From positions 309,816,707-309,880,706 of the forward strand of contig CAKMRJ010002223.1 of NCBI GenBank assembly GCA_928212115.1: 64,000 nucleotides of DNA. Direction: 5' to 3'. The first letter of the stretch is position 1, and the number at the start of each line of letters is the position of its first letter. The notes beneath the pieces are model-generated. The model was not told the origin of the DNA. It saw nothing but the letters and a program-made list of their open reading frames with translations, and did no database searches. Shown here one piece after another: positions 53,991-64,000 of the stretch. The DNA comes from Lactuca virosa (Eukaryota; Streptophyta; Magnoliopsida; Asterales; Asteraceae). The translations under genes and the position numbers were made by a program.

Positions 53991-54053
53991 GGATCAAAAA
54001 CTAGAGGTGTACCTATAAAAACATTTATGGCATAAAACTATTAGAAGCACTAT

Positions 54054-54073
54054 GTCCCCGACAACTGTGTCAA
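54054..54073 (-). other. Degenerate PBS of I
   Basis: On the minus strand TTGACACAGTTGTCGGGGAC, close to the non-Met PBS usual in Athila elements (TGGCGCCGTTGCCGGGGA) with about four substitutions. Confidence 0.5.
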
Positions 54074-54075
54074 TT

Positions 54076-55575
54076 TGTTAACACATTGTCGCGGGCGTAT
54101 TAAGAAAATTAAATATCACTACTAGTTGCACTAATGGATAGCATGGGGAAGCAGGGTCGAATCCTAAGGGACACAACCTAACAGTCAATGCTTTTTTGCA
54201 TCAGGCACATACTAGTCATTTAAACAGAAAATATAAAAAAGGGTTTTTTGATTATTAACTAAAGACTAACATTTTAGTGAAAATAAACTAAATAAAACTC
54301 AGTAATAAAAACGAATTCAGTTCTACTGCGACTTTCCTAATCATGTAATTAGCCTAGATCTGGTTATTCATAATGCGTTCTATCTAAGTTGGTACTGAGA
54401 CAAACTAACAAGCTCTAGGATAACCTCTTTTACCTAGATAAATGAACCAAAATAAGCTCTTCGGTTAACCCTAACTTTTTACTGTCTAATTAAATAAGCT
54501 ATTAATTAAGACCAAAAAGTTCCATTAAGTTTTGTGTAAAATTCCAACCAATACCCAATACTTCTCACAAGCTTGAAAGCGTAAAGATATGATATTTCAG
54601 TTTATATCAGAGTTAAATCCCAACACGGAACCAATCCGATACTAGTTTCATATTATCAGTTGACAAGAACAATTACAAACTGATTAACTGAAATGATTAA
54701 ACCCTAGTGAGGTGATCGGACTAACAAGAATTAAAAATAATACCAAATATGGTAGATGGTCACATGAAAAGTAGTAGACTATTGTAGAACTCAAAACTAG
54801 GGTTTTAGCCAAACATGGCTAAAAACGAATCTAAACTAATAAAAAGAAAAAAAAACCGATTAATCTTTCTAAACTAAATGTATGAGATGATTCACAACCT
54901 TCAGATCTTCAGAAAGTGTTGAAAAGTGTCTGAAGTCTCCTTCAAAATGGTATTTTGTCGTCTGGAACTGTTAACCCTTCGAATCTAATCAAGAGGGTCG
55001 TATTTATATGCAAGCAAGAATCTTCTAGAATAAGATAACAAAATCTGCGTTTGCAGATATGCAAAATACAATTGAAGATTTTATGATTTTTTCTAGATTT
55101 ACCCTTAAATGAAGTACGATGCTATTTTCAACATTTTTGGAGTTGCGTCACAAAAATGTGATCGAAGAAGTGTGTATACGATCGCAGATTTTGATTTTTT
55201 TTCTCTAGATGAATTTTTTCGACCTTACAAATCCTCGATACATTTATGCAAACGCAAATGTCCAAATATGTGATCGCAGATATGGCTTTTCGGCTCTATT
55301 AGGACGCGATTATTCTGTTTAAGCATTCCAGTTCACTCCTTAGCATCCTTCTTCAGTTCCAACTCGATTTAAGCTCCAAATATTCATATAGCTGCTCCCA
55401 AAGTACCGCTCCACTCGAATTATTTGCAAACAATAGAAAAACGCTAACAGTATGGGAACTCTGATAAAGACATGAGCTTAACATTATTTAAACTAATTAC
55501 ATGCAAATGTACAAATTGTGATGCTAAATGCTAAATAAAAACTACCCTAAAATATGCATAAAATGGCATCTATCA
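54076..55575 (-). repeat. 5' LTR of I (1.5 kb)
   Basis: + strand TGTTAACAC to GGCATCTATCA, so the minus strand starts TGATAGATGCC, a usual Athila LTR start. No gene inside. The word GATCGCAGAT and variants recur (55190, 55270), and GATAGCATGGGGAAGCAGGG (about 54137) is typical of Athila LTRs. Confidence 0.65.
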
Positions 55576-56380
55576 CTCCTATACCCAAGGCACTCTATCG
55601 TCTTGTACCTCCTGAAATGTAAGAGTTTTCCACACAAATTCAAGAGTTGTTATATAAGGGCTTCATTAGGCCAAGTAGTTCTCCTTGAGGAGCTCCCATT
55701 TTTTGTAAAAAAGAAGGACATGTGTCATCAAATGTCTATCGAGTATAGTGAGTTGAATAAGATGATGGTGAAGAACCATTATCCACTCTCGAGGAATCGA
55801 AAATTTATTTGATCAGCTTTAGGACACATTTTGGTTTTCCAAGTTTGATTTGAGATCAAGTTATCATCAGATGAGGGTCATAGATGAGCATTTTAAGAAG
55901 ATGTCATTCAGGACTCGATCTAGGCATTATCAGTTTGAGTTGATGGCTTTTGGGATCACCAACATACCAACATCGTTCATTAACCTCATGAATTGGGTTT
56001 CCAGGCCGATGCTGTATCGATCGATTATTATTTTTATTAATGATATATTGGTCTATTCTATGACCAAGGAGCAGCACGAGGAGCATTTGATGGAGGTTCT
56101 TAAGACTTTGAAGAGGGGATACTTTATGAAAAGTTCTTCAAATGTGACTTTTGTTAGCGCGAGGTGTAGTTGTTGGGTCACCTCATTAACCAAATAGGTA
56201 TTTTGGTCGACCCGACCAAGATTAAGGTTGTGATGTTGTGAGAGGTCCCAAGGTCTCCATCTATGATTCAGAGATTCTTGGGTTTGGTTGCGTATTATCG
56301 GAGGTTCATTTAGGATTTCTCCAAGATTTCATTTCCTTTGACCTAGTTGACGAAGAAGAATGTAACTTTTCTGTGGGGGC
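55576..56380 (+). pseudogene. E reverse transcriptase
   Basis: Reads ALYRLVPPEM, LLYKGFIRPSSSP, then (55850-56197) SYHQMRVIDEHFKKMSFRTR, FGITNIPTSFINLMN and FINDILVYS, where the family FIDD is FIND. It continues after a frameshift with LLGHLINQIGILVDP and FLGLVAYYRRF. Stops at 55618 and 55686 and several frameshifts break it. The first codons are cut by I. Confidence 0.75.
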
Positions 56381-56917
56381 CTGAGTAGCTGGTGGAATTT
56401 GAGACTCTAAGATACAAGTTCTGTGTGTCTCCTATATTGACCCTTCACGAGGGTGTAGATGATTTTGTGGTTTATTATGATTCGTTGATAATAGCTTTGG
56501 GTGCAGTATTTATGTACAGGGGCCATGTGATCGTGTACGGTTCGAGGTAGTTGAATCCTAATGAGCTAAATTATCCTACTCATGATCTGGAGTTGGGGAT
56601 ATGGTTATCCCCCTCAAGATTGGACGAAACTACTTGTATGGGGTCTGGTGTACCATCTACATGGATCATAAGAGTTTGAGATATTTGATGGATCATTTGA
56701 ACCTAAATATGAGACAGCACAGTGGTTAGACGTGGTGAAGGGTAATAATTGTGAGATTATGTATCATCTTCGGAAGGCCAACGTAGTGGTTGATGCCTTG
56801 AGTCGCAAGGCTACTAGTGCTCCTATCAGAGACCTATGCTTGAGGATGGCTAGCACTTCACTGGTGTTGAATATGATCAAAGAGTCACAGATTGAGGAGT
56901 TAAAGGACGAGAATTAA
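56381..56917 (+). pseudogene. E RNase H
   Basis: Degenerate RNase H: DDFVVYYDSLIIALGAVFM, HDLELG, then after frameshifts IMYHLRKANVVVDALSRKA (56732-56917). The first catalytic Asp is kept in YYDS, but the middle is scrambled. Confidence 0.65.
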
Positions 56918-56984
56918 AATCAACAGAAGATTTGGGGTCGAATTTCTACATTTGTCAGTGATAGACAGGAATTGTACACTTAGT

Positions 56985-57720
56985 GTGGCAGAGTGTGGGT
57001 TCCTGTCTCTAGTGAGGTTTGGCAGACATTGTTGAAAGAAGCACACAAGTCAAAGTTTTTGGTCCATCTAGGCACCACGAACATGTACATGGATTTGAGA
57101 CGTGGCTTTTGGTGGCCATGTATGAGAGGGGGGATAGATTGGTATGTAGAGTGATGATTGACTTGCCGGAAAGTCAAGGCCAAACATTAGCGACTATATG
57201 TCAAGTTGCAGCCATTAGACATTCCCATGTGGAAATGGCAGGAGATCACTATGGATTTCATCACGAAGTTGCCAAGGATGACATATAGTGTTGAATCAAT
57301 CTGGTTTATTGTTGACAGGTTGACCAAGAGTGCCTACTTTATCCTGATTCATGAGATTTCATCTACTGAGAAGTTTGCTGAGATCTACATTAAGGAGCTG
57401 GTTACACGACATGGAGTTCCAGTGTCTATGGTTTCTGGACATGATGTATGTTTTACTACCAGGTTTTGGAAGAAGTTTCACAAGGATTTGGGTAATCAAT
57501 TGCATTTCAGTATTTCTTACAACCCACATACCATTGGTCAGAGCAAGAAGAATATTCATACTCTTGAGGATATGCTTCATGCATTCGTGTTGCATTTTGG
57601 TGGGAGATAGGATACTTATCTTCTTATAGTTGAGTTCTCTTACAACAACAACTATCATTCCAACATTGGTATGCCACCCTTTGAGTTGCTTTATGGGTTG
57701 AGGTTGGTCATCGAGTGATG
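56985..57720 (+). pseudogene. E integrase
   Basis: The zinc domain is degraded (EAHKSKFLVHLG, then frameshift). The core (57206-57610) reads ITMDFITKLPRM (first Asp kept), VSGHDVCFTTRFW (family SDRD; the catalytic Asp is Gly) and QSKKNIHTLE (family SERT; the catalytic Glu is Lys). A TAG at 57608 ends the open part. It cannot be active. Confidence 0.75.
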
Positions 57721-58305
57721 GGGAGTACTAAGGTAGTACTCAAGACTACATATTTGATACAATAGGTGCGTGGTTGATTGTCGACCGCACGGAGCAGACA
57801 TAAGATTTATATTGACCGACGCCTATCTGATCTGGAGTTTCGGGTTGGGGATTTTGTGCTTCTAAAGGTGTCATCATGGAAAGGTATCATCTGGTTTTGG
57901 AAGTGGGGCAAGTTGAACTCCAAATACATCGGTCATCTCAGGGTTATTGCCTGGGTAGGAAATGTTGCTTATCGGTTGGATCTTCCTGTGGAGCTTTAGT
58001 CAGATCCACAACATATTTCATGTTACTCATTTATAGAATTTTTAGCTGATGGTTCTACAGTGGTACCCTTGGATGACATTTAGGTTGATGAGCTCATAAA
58101 TTATATAGAGCGACCAATTGCCATTATCGACATGAAGATGAAGACCTTGTGCAGCAAGGTTGTAGGTTTGGTCAAGATGCAATGGTGGCACCGGAAGGGT
58201 TTTTGAATGAACTTTGGAACTTGAGGACGAGATGAGAGAGCACTACCCTGAGTTATTTGTCGTAACGGATTTCAAGGATGAAATCTGATTCGAGTGGAGG
58301 AGAGT
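57721..58305 (+). pseudogene. E integrase C-terminus
   Basis: Reads RRLSDLEFRVGDFVLLKVSS, GKLNSKYIGHLRVIAWVGN and VAYRLDLPVEL, then past stops VPLDDI, YIERPIAIID and, just before the polypurine tract, DFKDEI. This keeps the segment that B has lost. The terminal region parallels chromovirus C-termini. Confidence 0.6.
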
Positions 58306-58980
58306 TATAACATCCGATTTTCAAGTATGAATTTCAATGTTTACATCTTGTGGAGTTTTGGTAGCCACGATGTGGTAGGGAAGATCACCACGATGTGGTA
58401 ACCACTTTTTGTCCACGATCAAATTAAGTAGCCATGACGTGGCCATGCAGTGGCCAAAACATGTCGGCACCCCAAGCATAAACCTTAGTTTTCAGGGCCT
58501 AAGGCCCTATTCAAATGATGCGATGGCTAGGGATTCGTCCACCCTCAGCCTCCATCACCTTTTAAGTCCAGAAATCAAACCCTTGTCCTTTGATTCCAAA
58601 TTTGAGCTCAGTTTGATGTTCTTGGTGATATTTGAACGAAGAAGAAGAACTTATAGTGAAGGGAACCTCTTGAAAAGTTTAGGGATTTCATTTAAGAGAC
58701 TACAAGACCATTGTAAGTCTTCTATTTCGGATGTTGATGGTTGGTTTCGTGTAGACTTACGATTTAAGCACTTTTGGTCCTTTTGGTGAAGTTTGAATGG
58801 GTGGTTCCCTTAAAGTTTACAAATTTATGGTTCTTGGGAACTACATTTTCATGATCATAACTTAGGTTTAGGTCCTTGGATTTCACCATTTACAACATGC
58901 ATGTTGTTTTTGGATGAAATCCTACCACCATCATTATAAAACTGTGAGTGTGTGTGTGTATGTTTATGTGTTCATGATCT
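58306..58980 (+). repeat. Start of E 3' LTR
   Basis: After GAGTGGAGGAGAGT the LTR starts TATAACATCCG (probably mutated from TGTAACATCC). It contains three CACGATGTGG-type words (58367-58440). The right boundary against F is not located; 58980 is an estimate. The 126-residue ORF at 58409 has no support. Confidence 0.5.
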
Positions 58981-60028
58981 TTCATTAGAATGGAGTAGAA
59001 GATGGAGAAAATGCAAGAAAACATGTAAAACTTGAAGGAAGATGAAGGAAAATCGTGTTAAACCTTAATAAACACCACTAGATGATGAAGATTTGAGTGT
59101 TCTTGGACTTATTTTCTGGAGAAATTTCGTTAGTTAGGGTGAGGGTGAGAGAAAAATGTGTTGGTGTGTGTGAGAGAGAAATGAGAGACATGAGAGAAGA
59201 GTGAGAGAGAATATGGAGTATGGGAAAGTGAAAAATGAATAATGGTTTGGGGAAATGATGTATTGGAGAGAGGGGGCCGAATTTTGAGGGTATAATATCC
59301 CTCTCTCTTTCATTTGTCTTTATAAATTTTAAATATTTTATAAAAATATCAAATATTTATAAAAGATGCAACTTAACCAAGTTTTTATGCATAAAAATGT
59401 TGATTTTTGATTTATAAATTAAGGGTAATTGTTAATGAGTTAAATTTTATTTCCTTAAATGCATTTTCATAATTTTAATTATTATAAGATAATATTAGAA
59501 GCTTCATAATTATTTTTATAGAATTTTTAAGGCTAAAGTTTATAAATGTGAGTTTTTATGGCATTTAGGGTTTTTGAGAGTTTGTAAGTCTTTGGATATC
59601 ACAATTAATTAAATTTTGAGACTTTAAACTATTTTAGACTTTCATAACTCTTATTCAAGTTAGAAATAATATTTGTAATTTATTTTTACCGGTTTATTGG
59701 CATTCTATGTAGTGATTCCAAGATTTAAGCGAAATTGAGGAATCAAGTATACTAGTCCTAGTCTTCAACTTTGACTTAACTTTCTATGAGAATTTGACCT
59801 AATTTCTACTACTAGGCCAAGTGCATGGTGTATGTATATGATTCATGAAAAGGCGTTCGAGTCAAAGAGCAACCCAAATATGGATAGTCACTACAGTTAA
59901 GTAGTTGTAGAATTCACATACCAATGTGAAATCCAAGTACACTATCCTACGATTCTACTTGTTTCCAAGTTTCTAGTAGGTTATAAGTTAGTTTCTAGTT
60001 ACTAACTCGAATTTTGACGGTTGTCACA
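58981..60028 (-). repeat. 3' LTR of F (partial)
   Basis: Ends GACGGTTGTCACA on the + strand, next to a polypurine tract. The sequence seen at the other LTR's start (TGTCACACCCCGC, 63581) is not found here, so this LTR is truncated on the left. It holds a GA/GT-rich stretch (59140-59220) and AT-rich sequence. No gene. Confidence 0.5.
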
Positions 60029-60045
60029 GTCTCCCCCGGTTGAAA
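60029..60045 (-). other. Polypurine tract of F
   Basis: On the minus strand CTTTCAACCGGGGGAGAC directly before TGTGACAACC, with the GAATTTCGGGGCAAAATTC block usual in chromoviruses just upstream. Confidence 0.65.
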
Positions 60046-63000
60046 GAATTTTGCCCCGAAATTCAATTCGTGACGCATTCTATTAGAACTCAGCCGAATA
60101 CAAGTGTATAATTTGAGAGATGGTGACTTGAAGAGCTCTTTGATTATTTTGGGTTAATTCCTCAAGGGGAGAACCCAATTCTTTAGCTACAGTCAAATTA
60201 GTGCGTCCCTAATTCGAGTTCTACCGTCTAGATTGTGGGAAATCTGGTTCATGGAAATCATGATCCAACCTTGGCCACCTAGTTGAAAAGATTATTTAAT
60301 TAGATATTATCTGAATCAAGAGAGCTATAATTTGTGCCGAAGCATCAACTACATTCAGCGTTAAGTCTGCATTGATCCTTAAGTCGCATTCTAAATTAGC
60401 ACTAAGTGCAAATTCGCCACTTGATAAAGAAGAGATTAGGAACAATTTGTTCACTTTCGTGTGGGCTACTAAATATGGAAAAGATATATTCCGAAATAAG
60501 AAGGGGTAGCATGAATGAAAGGGAAGCGATCGAGGGTAAGTTCCAAAAAATACGTATTAAGGGTAGGCAACGAAGTGTTGGTACATCTCAAATGTAAAGG
60601 CTATTTAAGTGTCGTCTACAAAAGAAATTACGAAATTATTGAGGATCTCTGAGGCTGTAATTACTATTACAGTTACTCTTACAATAATAAAACCTTATTC
60701 GAAGAATAAATATATTTAGAGAGTCATTGTTGCAAATGGAGGCGATGAAAGTTTATGATAAATTAAATCACATTGTGTAGATAGCATTTTAAGTGTTTAG
60801 AAGTGATAAAAATCTCACTGTTATGAAAATGTGTAATAATTCCAAGATAATGAAGATACATGTGTGGCGATCAAACGGGGTAGTAAAATAATAAGGAGAT
60901 TAGTCAAGGTTAAAGGTTCATGCCTTCAATAAGGGAGTTTATACAAAAATATTTAGATTACTCTTTTGAAAAAAAATTGCATAATTTTTTTTAAGGCAAG
61001 ACAGATACAAGTTTACGAGGAGTCAGAATATTTACGGAAAAAAGTTTGAGAGTTTAGGAACTCACTGAAAATTGCAAAGTAAAATGCTATTTTAAGAAAG
61101 GTGTAAAAATGTCGATCCTTGAAAATAGTGCATTCTTAGTTTAGTGTTTCTACAAAAATAATCATTTAGAGAATAGATAATCGTAAAATTAAAAACTTTT
61201 GATGTATTTAAAGAAAAGAAAAACATAAGGAAACATATCCTTCACATATAATTTCCGAATATAGAAAAATGATAAGCATAAGAGTATTCATCTTGTGTAT
61301 TAATTATATGGAAAAATACAATGAAAATTGCATTTTATATCAAGTTTTTGAATTTAGAACGAAAGAGAAAATGTAAATAAGGATCACTTGTTTATAGTAG
61401 ATTTCAAAATAGAAACAAGATGTATATGATAAAAGGCGTAATTTAATATATCAAAGTTGACTAAACTTAAAGTATGCCTCATGGCTATACATGTATTAAT
61501 CGCTCAAAATGAAAGGGTAAACTTCTAGTCTTTATGTATATGAACATGATACCAGGAGAAACAAAATAGACAGAAACAAGGTTAGACAATGTATTATGTT
61601 AATATTATGGCGTTCGAGATCTAAAATCAGAAGGAGAGGGAGAAATAAAGTTAGGGGGAAAGAAAAAGGAAGGTAGCAGCGACAATGATTGTTATTGTTA
61701 AAATTATAAGAACAATACCTATAGGTAGATTTAAAACCAGGTTGAGATATATTTCAAACTTCAATATTTGATGTATATTGATGATTAAATAGACATGTGG
61801 GAGTTCTAAAGTGTTTGCTAAGGATTGCTAAAAATTCATAAGTTATCTATTAAGTTAAACTCCATTTGTGAAAAAGAAGAAGCACTACAAACGGTAGTTG
61901 AAAATCTGACAATTTGACTTTTTAGAATGGAGTTCAATAATAGTTAAAACATATAAGGTAAAGACTCAATAGATTTAGAAGAGTAATTATACATTGTTGA
62001 AGGTGCGTCACTGGATATTTAAAAGTGAACACTAAGTTTTGCAATGCTTTATATTTTAGAAGTTTTACAGATTATTTAACTAATTTGTAATAAAATATAC
62101 AAATAAGGTGTGTTTTGAAATGTACGCATTAGTGATGCCTTGTAATCACGCTTGGAGTAGAAATTTGTTAAAAAAATATCATGTTAGGTTTCAAGAAAAC
62201 ACATTTAAGTAAAGTACAATGCCTAAATGAGAAAGTGGTCAAATAGTCAAAACAAAAGTGGTTTGAAAGATCTGATGAAGCTTTTACACGTAATATGAAC
62301 TTCAATGTCATATGTCTAAGTTTTATAGAATAGAATTTAAACAATTTTATAAAAGAAAATGTTTCTAAGTTTTTCGAAAACGTGTCAAAATGGTAAGCAA
62401 TGTTTAAAATGGTTTATATGCCCTTAAAATCACATCTATCCATTGAAATGGATTTGAATTGAAATTGAAATAGCAATGTTAAAACCAATATTGGTTAAAT
62501 TGAGTTTAGAAGAAAATTGTTAAGTTAAAGCAAGTTGTCAAAAGATTTTAGCGAGAATATGGCTTACATTGTTTGGAATGGTCTACTAAGTTGAATGAAG
62601 TGGTTATAAAATATTTTATCGATGATAAACAAAACCGATGAAGCAAAATAACTTTTTGATGGAAGATTAAAAGTAAGGGATAGGTAGATTAGTGTAGACG
62701 ATCGTACCTAAATACTAATGCGAGTATAAGGCAAGTATAAGGCGAGTACTGATGTCTTTTCCTCAAGATAAAGGAAAAGAAAAAATATTATTTATGAAAA
62801 TTGTTTGAAAAACGTTTTACGGTGTCAATGTAGTTTATGACCTTTTATAGAGATCAAAGGGACATCCTATGTTAAGTTTTAAGCTCAAGGTTGAAACAAC
62901 CTAGAGCTAAGTCGTAACGTAGTAATAAGGTCTCACGTCTGGGTTAAACCTCCTTACGCGATGCTCCAATTTTCATCCGTGTCGGTATCGGAACGCTTTC

Positions 63001-63563
63001 CTAGTTGTAACTCTAGTACGAAGACGATGAAGAGGTATTGAGGAATAATTGGAATAGGTTTCGACTTAAGATTATTACTAGTGTCTATCTAGCTACTAAC
63101 CTTACATCTAAAGTCAATAGCTACCGAGGAATACTCATTCTCAGTACTAAGTAGATTGCTCCTAAAGTGGCTAGTGATATAACCTAAATGGTTAACCTAG
63201 CACTTGATAAAGGATACGAATATTTCTAAATTTGACATTGTGGTAAAAGTGCACTTAGTTTCTAAGTGTACCTAGATGAATGCCTATAATATGCAATGCC
63301 CGTACGCACACCGTAAAATTTTGTTTTTCAAATGTTTTAAGTTAAAAATCATTTTGAATATAGTTCTACTATAACCGTTTCCAGCCTTGCATTAATTTTC
63401 CTTAATTAAGCATAGTTGGCCAGGCTATCCTTAATTAAAGTCCAATAATGCGTACTCGAATTAGTTATGCCAGTAGTATGTTCAGTATTTTAAAAAAGTT
63501 TTGAAAATTTTTTGCTATAGTTGTGGTTCCCCAAAGGAAAACTGGTATTCTCTATAACCTTCG
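60046..63563 (-). other. F interior, non-coding
   Basis: 3.5 kb with no recognisable domain on either strand. The longest frames are about 60 codons and unconvincing (for example 60406-60597). The sequence is A-rich on the + strand. The PBS and polypurine tract at its two ends show it is the body of an element. Confidence 0.55.
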
Positions 63564-63575
63564 GCTCTGATACCA
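63564..63575 (-). other. Primer-binding site of F
   Basis: On the minus strand TGGTATCAGAGC, five bases from the LTR end at 63581. Confidence 0.75.
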
Positions 63576-63580
63576 TTTCA

Positions 63581-64000
63581 TGTCACACCCCGCTAAAGCG
63601 GAAACACGAGGCGTGGCAGTACAAAGGGTCTCATAGCAAAAGTTTAAAGACAACACCAACCATAGTATTAAAAATCATTACAAATTTACAATGAGTTTGA
63701 ACAACTTTTTAAAAGAAATTACAACGTATTTAAAAGTCAACACATGCAAATGCTCCTACAAGTTTTGTGTCTCTACGTGCCTCTTACTAGATGATTCCTG
63801 AAAAATCATGTAAAACGAGCGTCAACTATAAATATAGTTGGTGAGTACTCACAGATTAAAAATAATATTGGTTTCAAGAATCGAAATAAAAGTTTTGATA
63901 AAAGTTTCCATAAATAAAAGTATATTGCTAAAATGAGTTTTCAAGAATCGAAATTATATTCGTTGTTACAAGGAGCAAACAATTTCATTGCTAAAACAAG
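63581..64000 (-). repeat. 5' LTR of F, end part
   Basis: Starts TGTCACACCCCGCTAAAGCG on the + strand, that is, ends CGGGGTGTGACA on the minus strand. It continues past the window edge. No gene. Confidence 0.65.

Larger units (their letters stand above)
51361..55575 (-). mobile_element. Element I: Athila-type Ty3/gypsy, 5' LTR to protease region
   Basis: On the minus strand: 5' LTR (55575-54076), degenerate PBS, Athila-like gag in several broken frames, and a protease-like region, stopping at the D junction at 51361. The element is truncated there, or interrupted by D with its remainder left of the window. Its LTR abuts the interior of gypsy E at 55576, so it probably inserted into E. Confidence 0.65.
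55576..58980 (+). mobile_element. Element E: Ty3/gypsy element, RT to 3' LTR
   Basis: Begins abruptly inside RT at the Athila LTR end and continues through RNase H, integrase and C-terminus to a polypurine tract and the start of a 3' LTR (58306). gag, protease and 5' LTR are absent. Wording is close to B. It is heavily mutated: RT has Asn for the first catalytic Asp and integrase has lost two of three catalytic acids. Confidence 0.7.
58981..64000 (-). mobile_element. Element F: LTR element with no recognised coding region
   Basis: On the minus strand: 5' LTR start (from 63581, running off the window), PBS 63575-63564, interior 60046-63563, polypurine tract 60045-60029 and 3' LTR ending at 60028. 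The interior of 3.5 kb has no frame matching gag or pol. The LTR ends (TGTGACAACC...GGGGTGTGACA on the minus strand) resemble A, S1 and S2, so F may be a non-autonomous relative. The left boundary with E is approximate. Confidence 0.6.

Noticed and set aside
55576..58305. Possible integrated pararetrovirus (RT and RNase H)
   Set aside because: An integrase and LTR follow RT, so it is a Ty3/gypsy element, not a caulimovirid.
58409..58789. 126-residue + strand frame
   Set aside because: Lies in E's 3' LTR just after the polypurine tract; composition is ordinary LTR, no motif.

Overview
This window is plant nuclear DNA made almost entirely of nested LTR retrotransposons. I see no host protein gene, rRNA or tRNA gene. 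The primer-binding sites (PBS) complementary to initiator tRNA-Met, the Ty3/gypsy chromovirus, Athila and Ty1/copia clades, and the frequent word ACTCGTCGAGT suggest a large Asteraceae genome, probably lettuce-like (Lactuca). The species call is inference.

Names used below. A = Ty3/gypsy chromovirus, + strand (119-511 and 12522-20072). K3, K2, K1 = three copia elements on the minus strand inside A's leader (512-3175, 3176-4682, 4683-12521). H = copia, minus (20073-21126), into whose gag A is inserted. D = an LTR element with an unusual ORF and no recognisable pol in view, + strand (21127-22261, 46616-47330, 50205-51360). B = Ty3/gypsy, minus (22262-46615), inserted in D. Inside B lie G (copia, 23481-27433, in B's 3' LTR), S1 (solo LTR, 30959-34395, in the protease) and C (near full-length copia, 35409-43348, in gag). 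S2 = solo LTR (47331-50204) in D. I = Athila, minus (51361-55575). E = Ty3/gypsy, + (55576 to about 58980). F = element with no recognised coding region, minus (about 58980 to beyond 64000).

Insertion order can be read from interrupted reading frames and target-site duplications (TSDs): gttcg for S1, gacgg for S2, ggacc/ggatc for C, ttattt for G and tagga/caaga for B. The chain E > I > D > H > A > K3 > K2 > K1 gives up to eight levels. The outer two levels are inferred from abrupt junctions only.

All polyproteins are broken by stops, frameshifts or lost catalytic residues. C is the best preserved: its LTRs differ at roughly 34 of 850 sites by hand count.

The most interesting signals are non-coding. 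(1) C, G and K1 share a leader with two hairpins about 80 nt apart, usually with a palindromic GGTTAACC loop, resembling a retroviral dimerisation/packaging signal. (2) In the same elements the leader is bounded by a splice donor in the LTR (AAG|GTATGT) and an acceptor ending exactly at the gag ATG, so splicing would remove both the PBS and the hairpins. (3) CG-centred palindromic words are repeated in the LTRs and leaders of unrelated gypsy and copia families.
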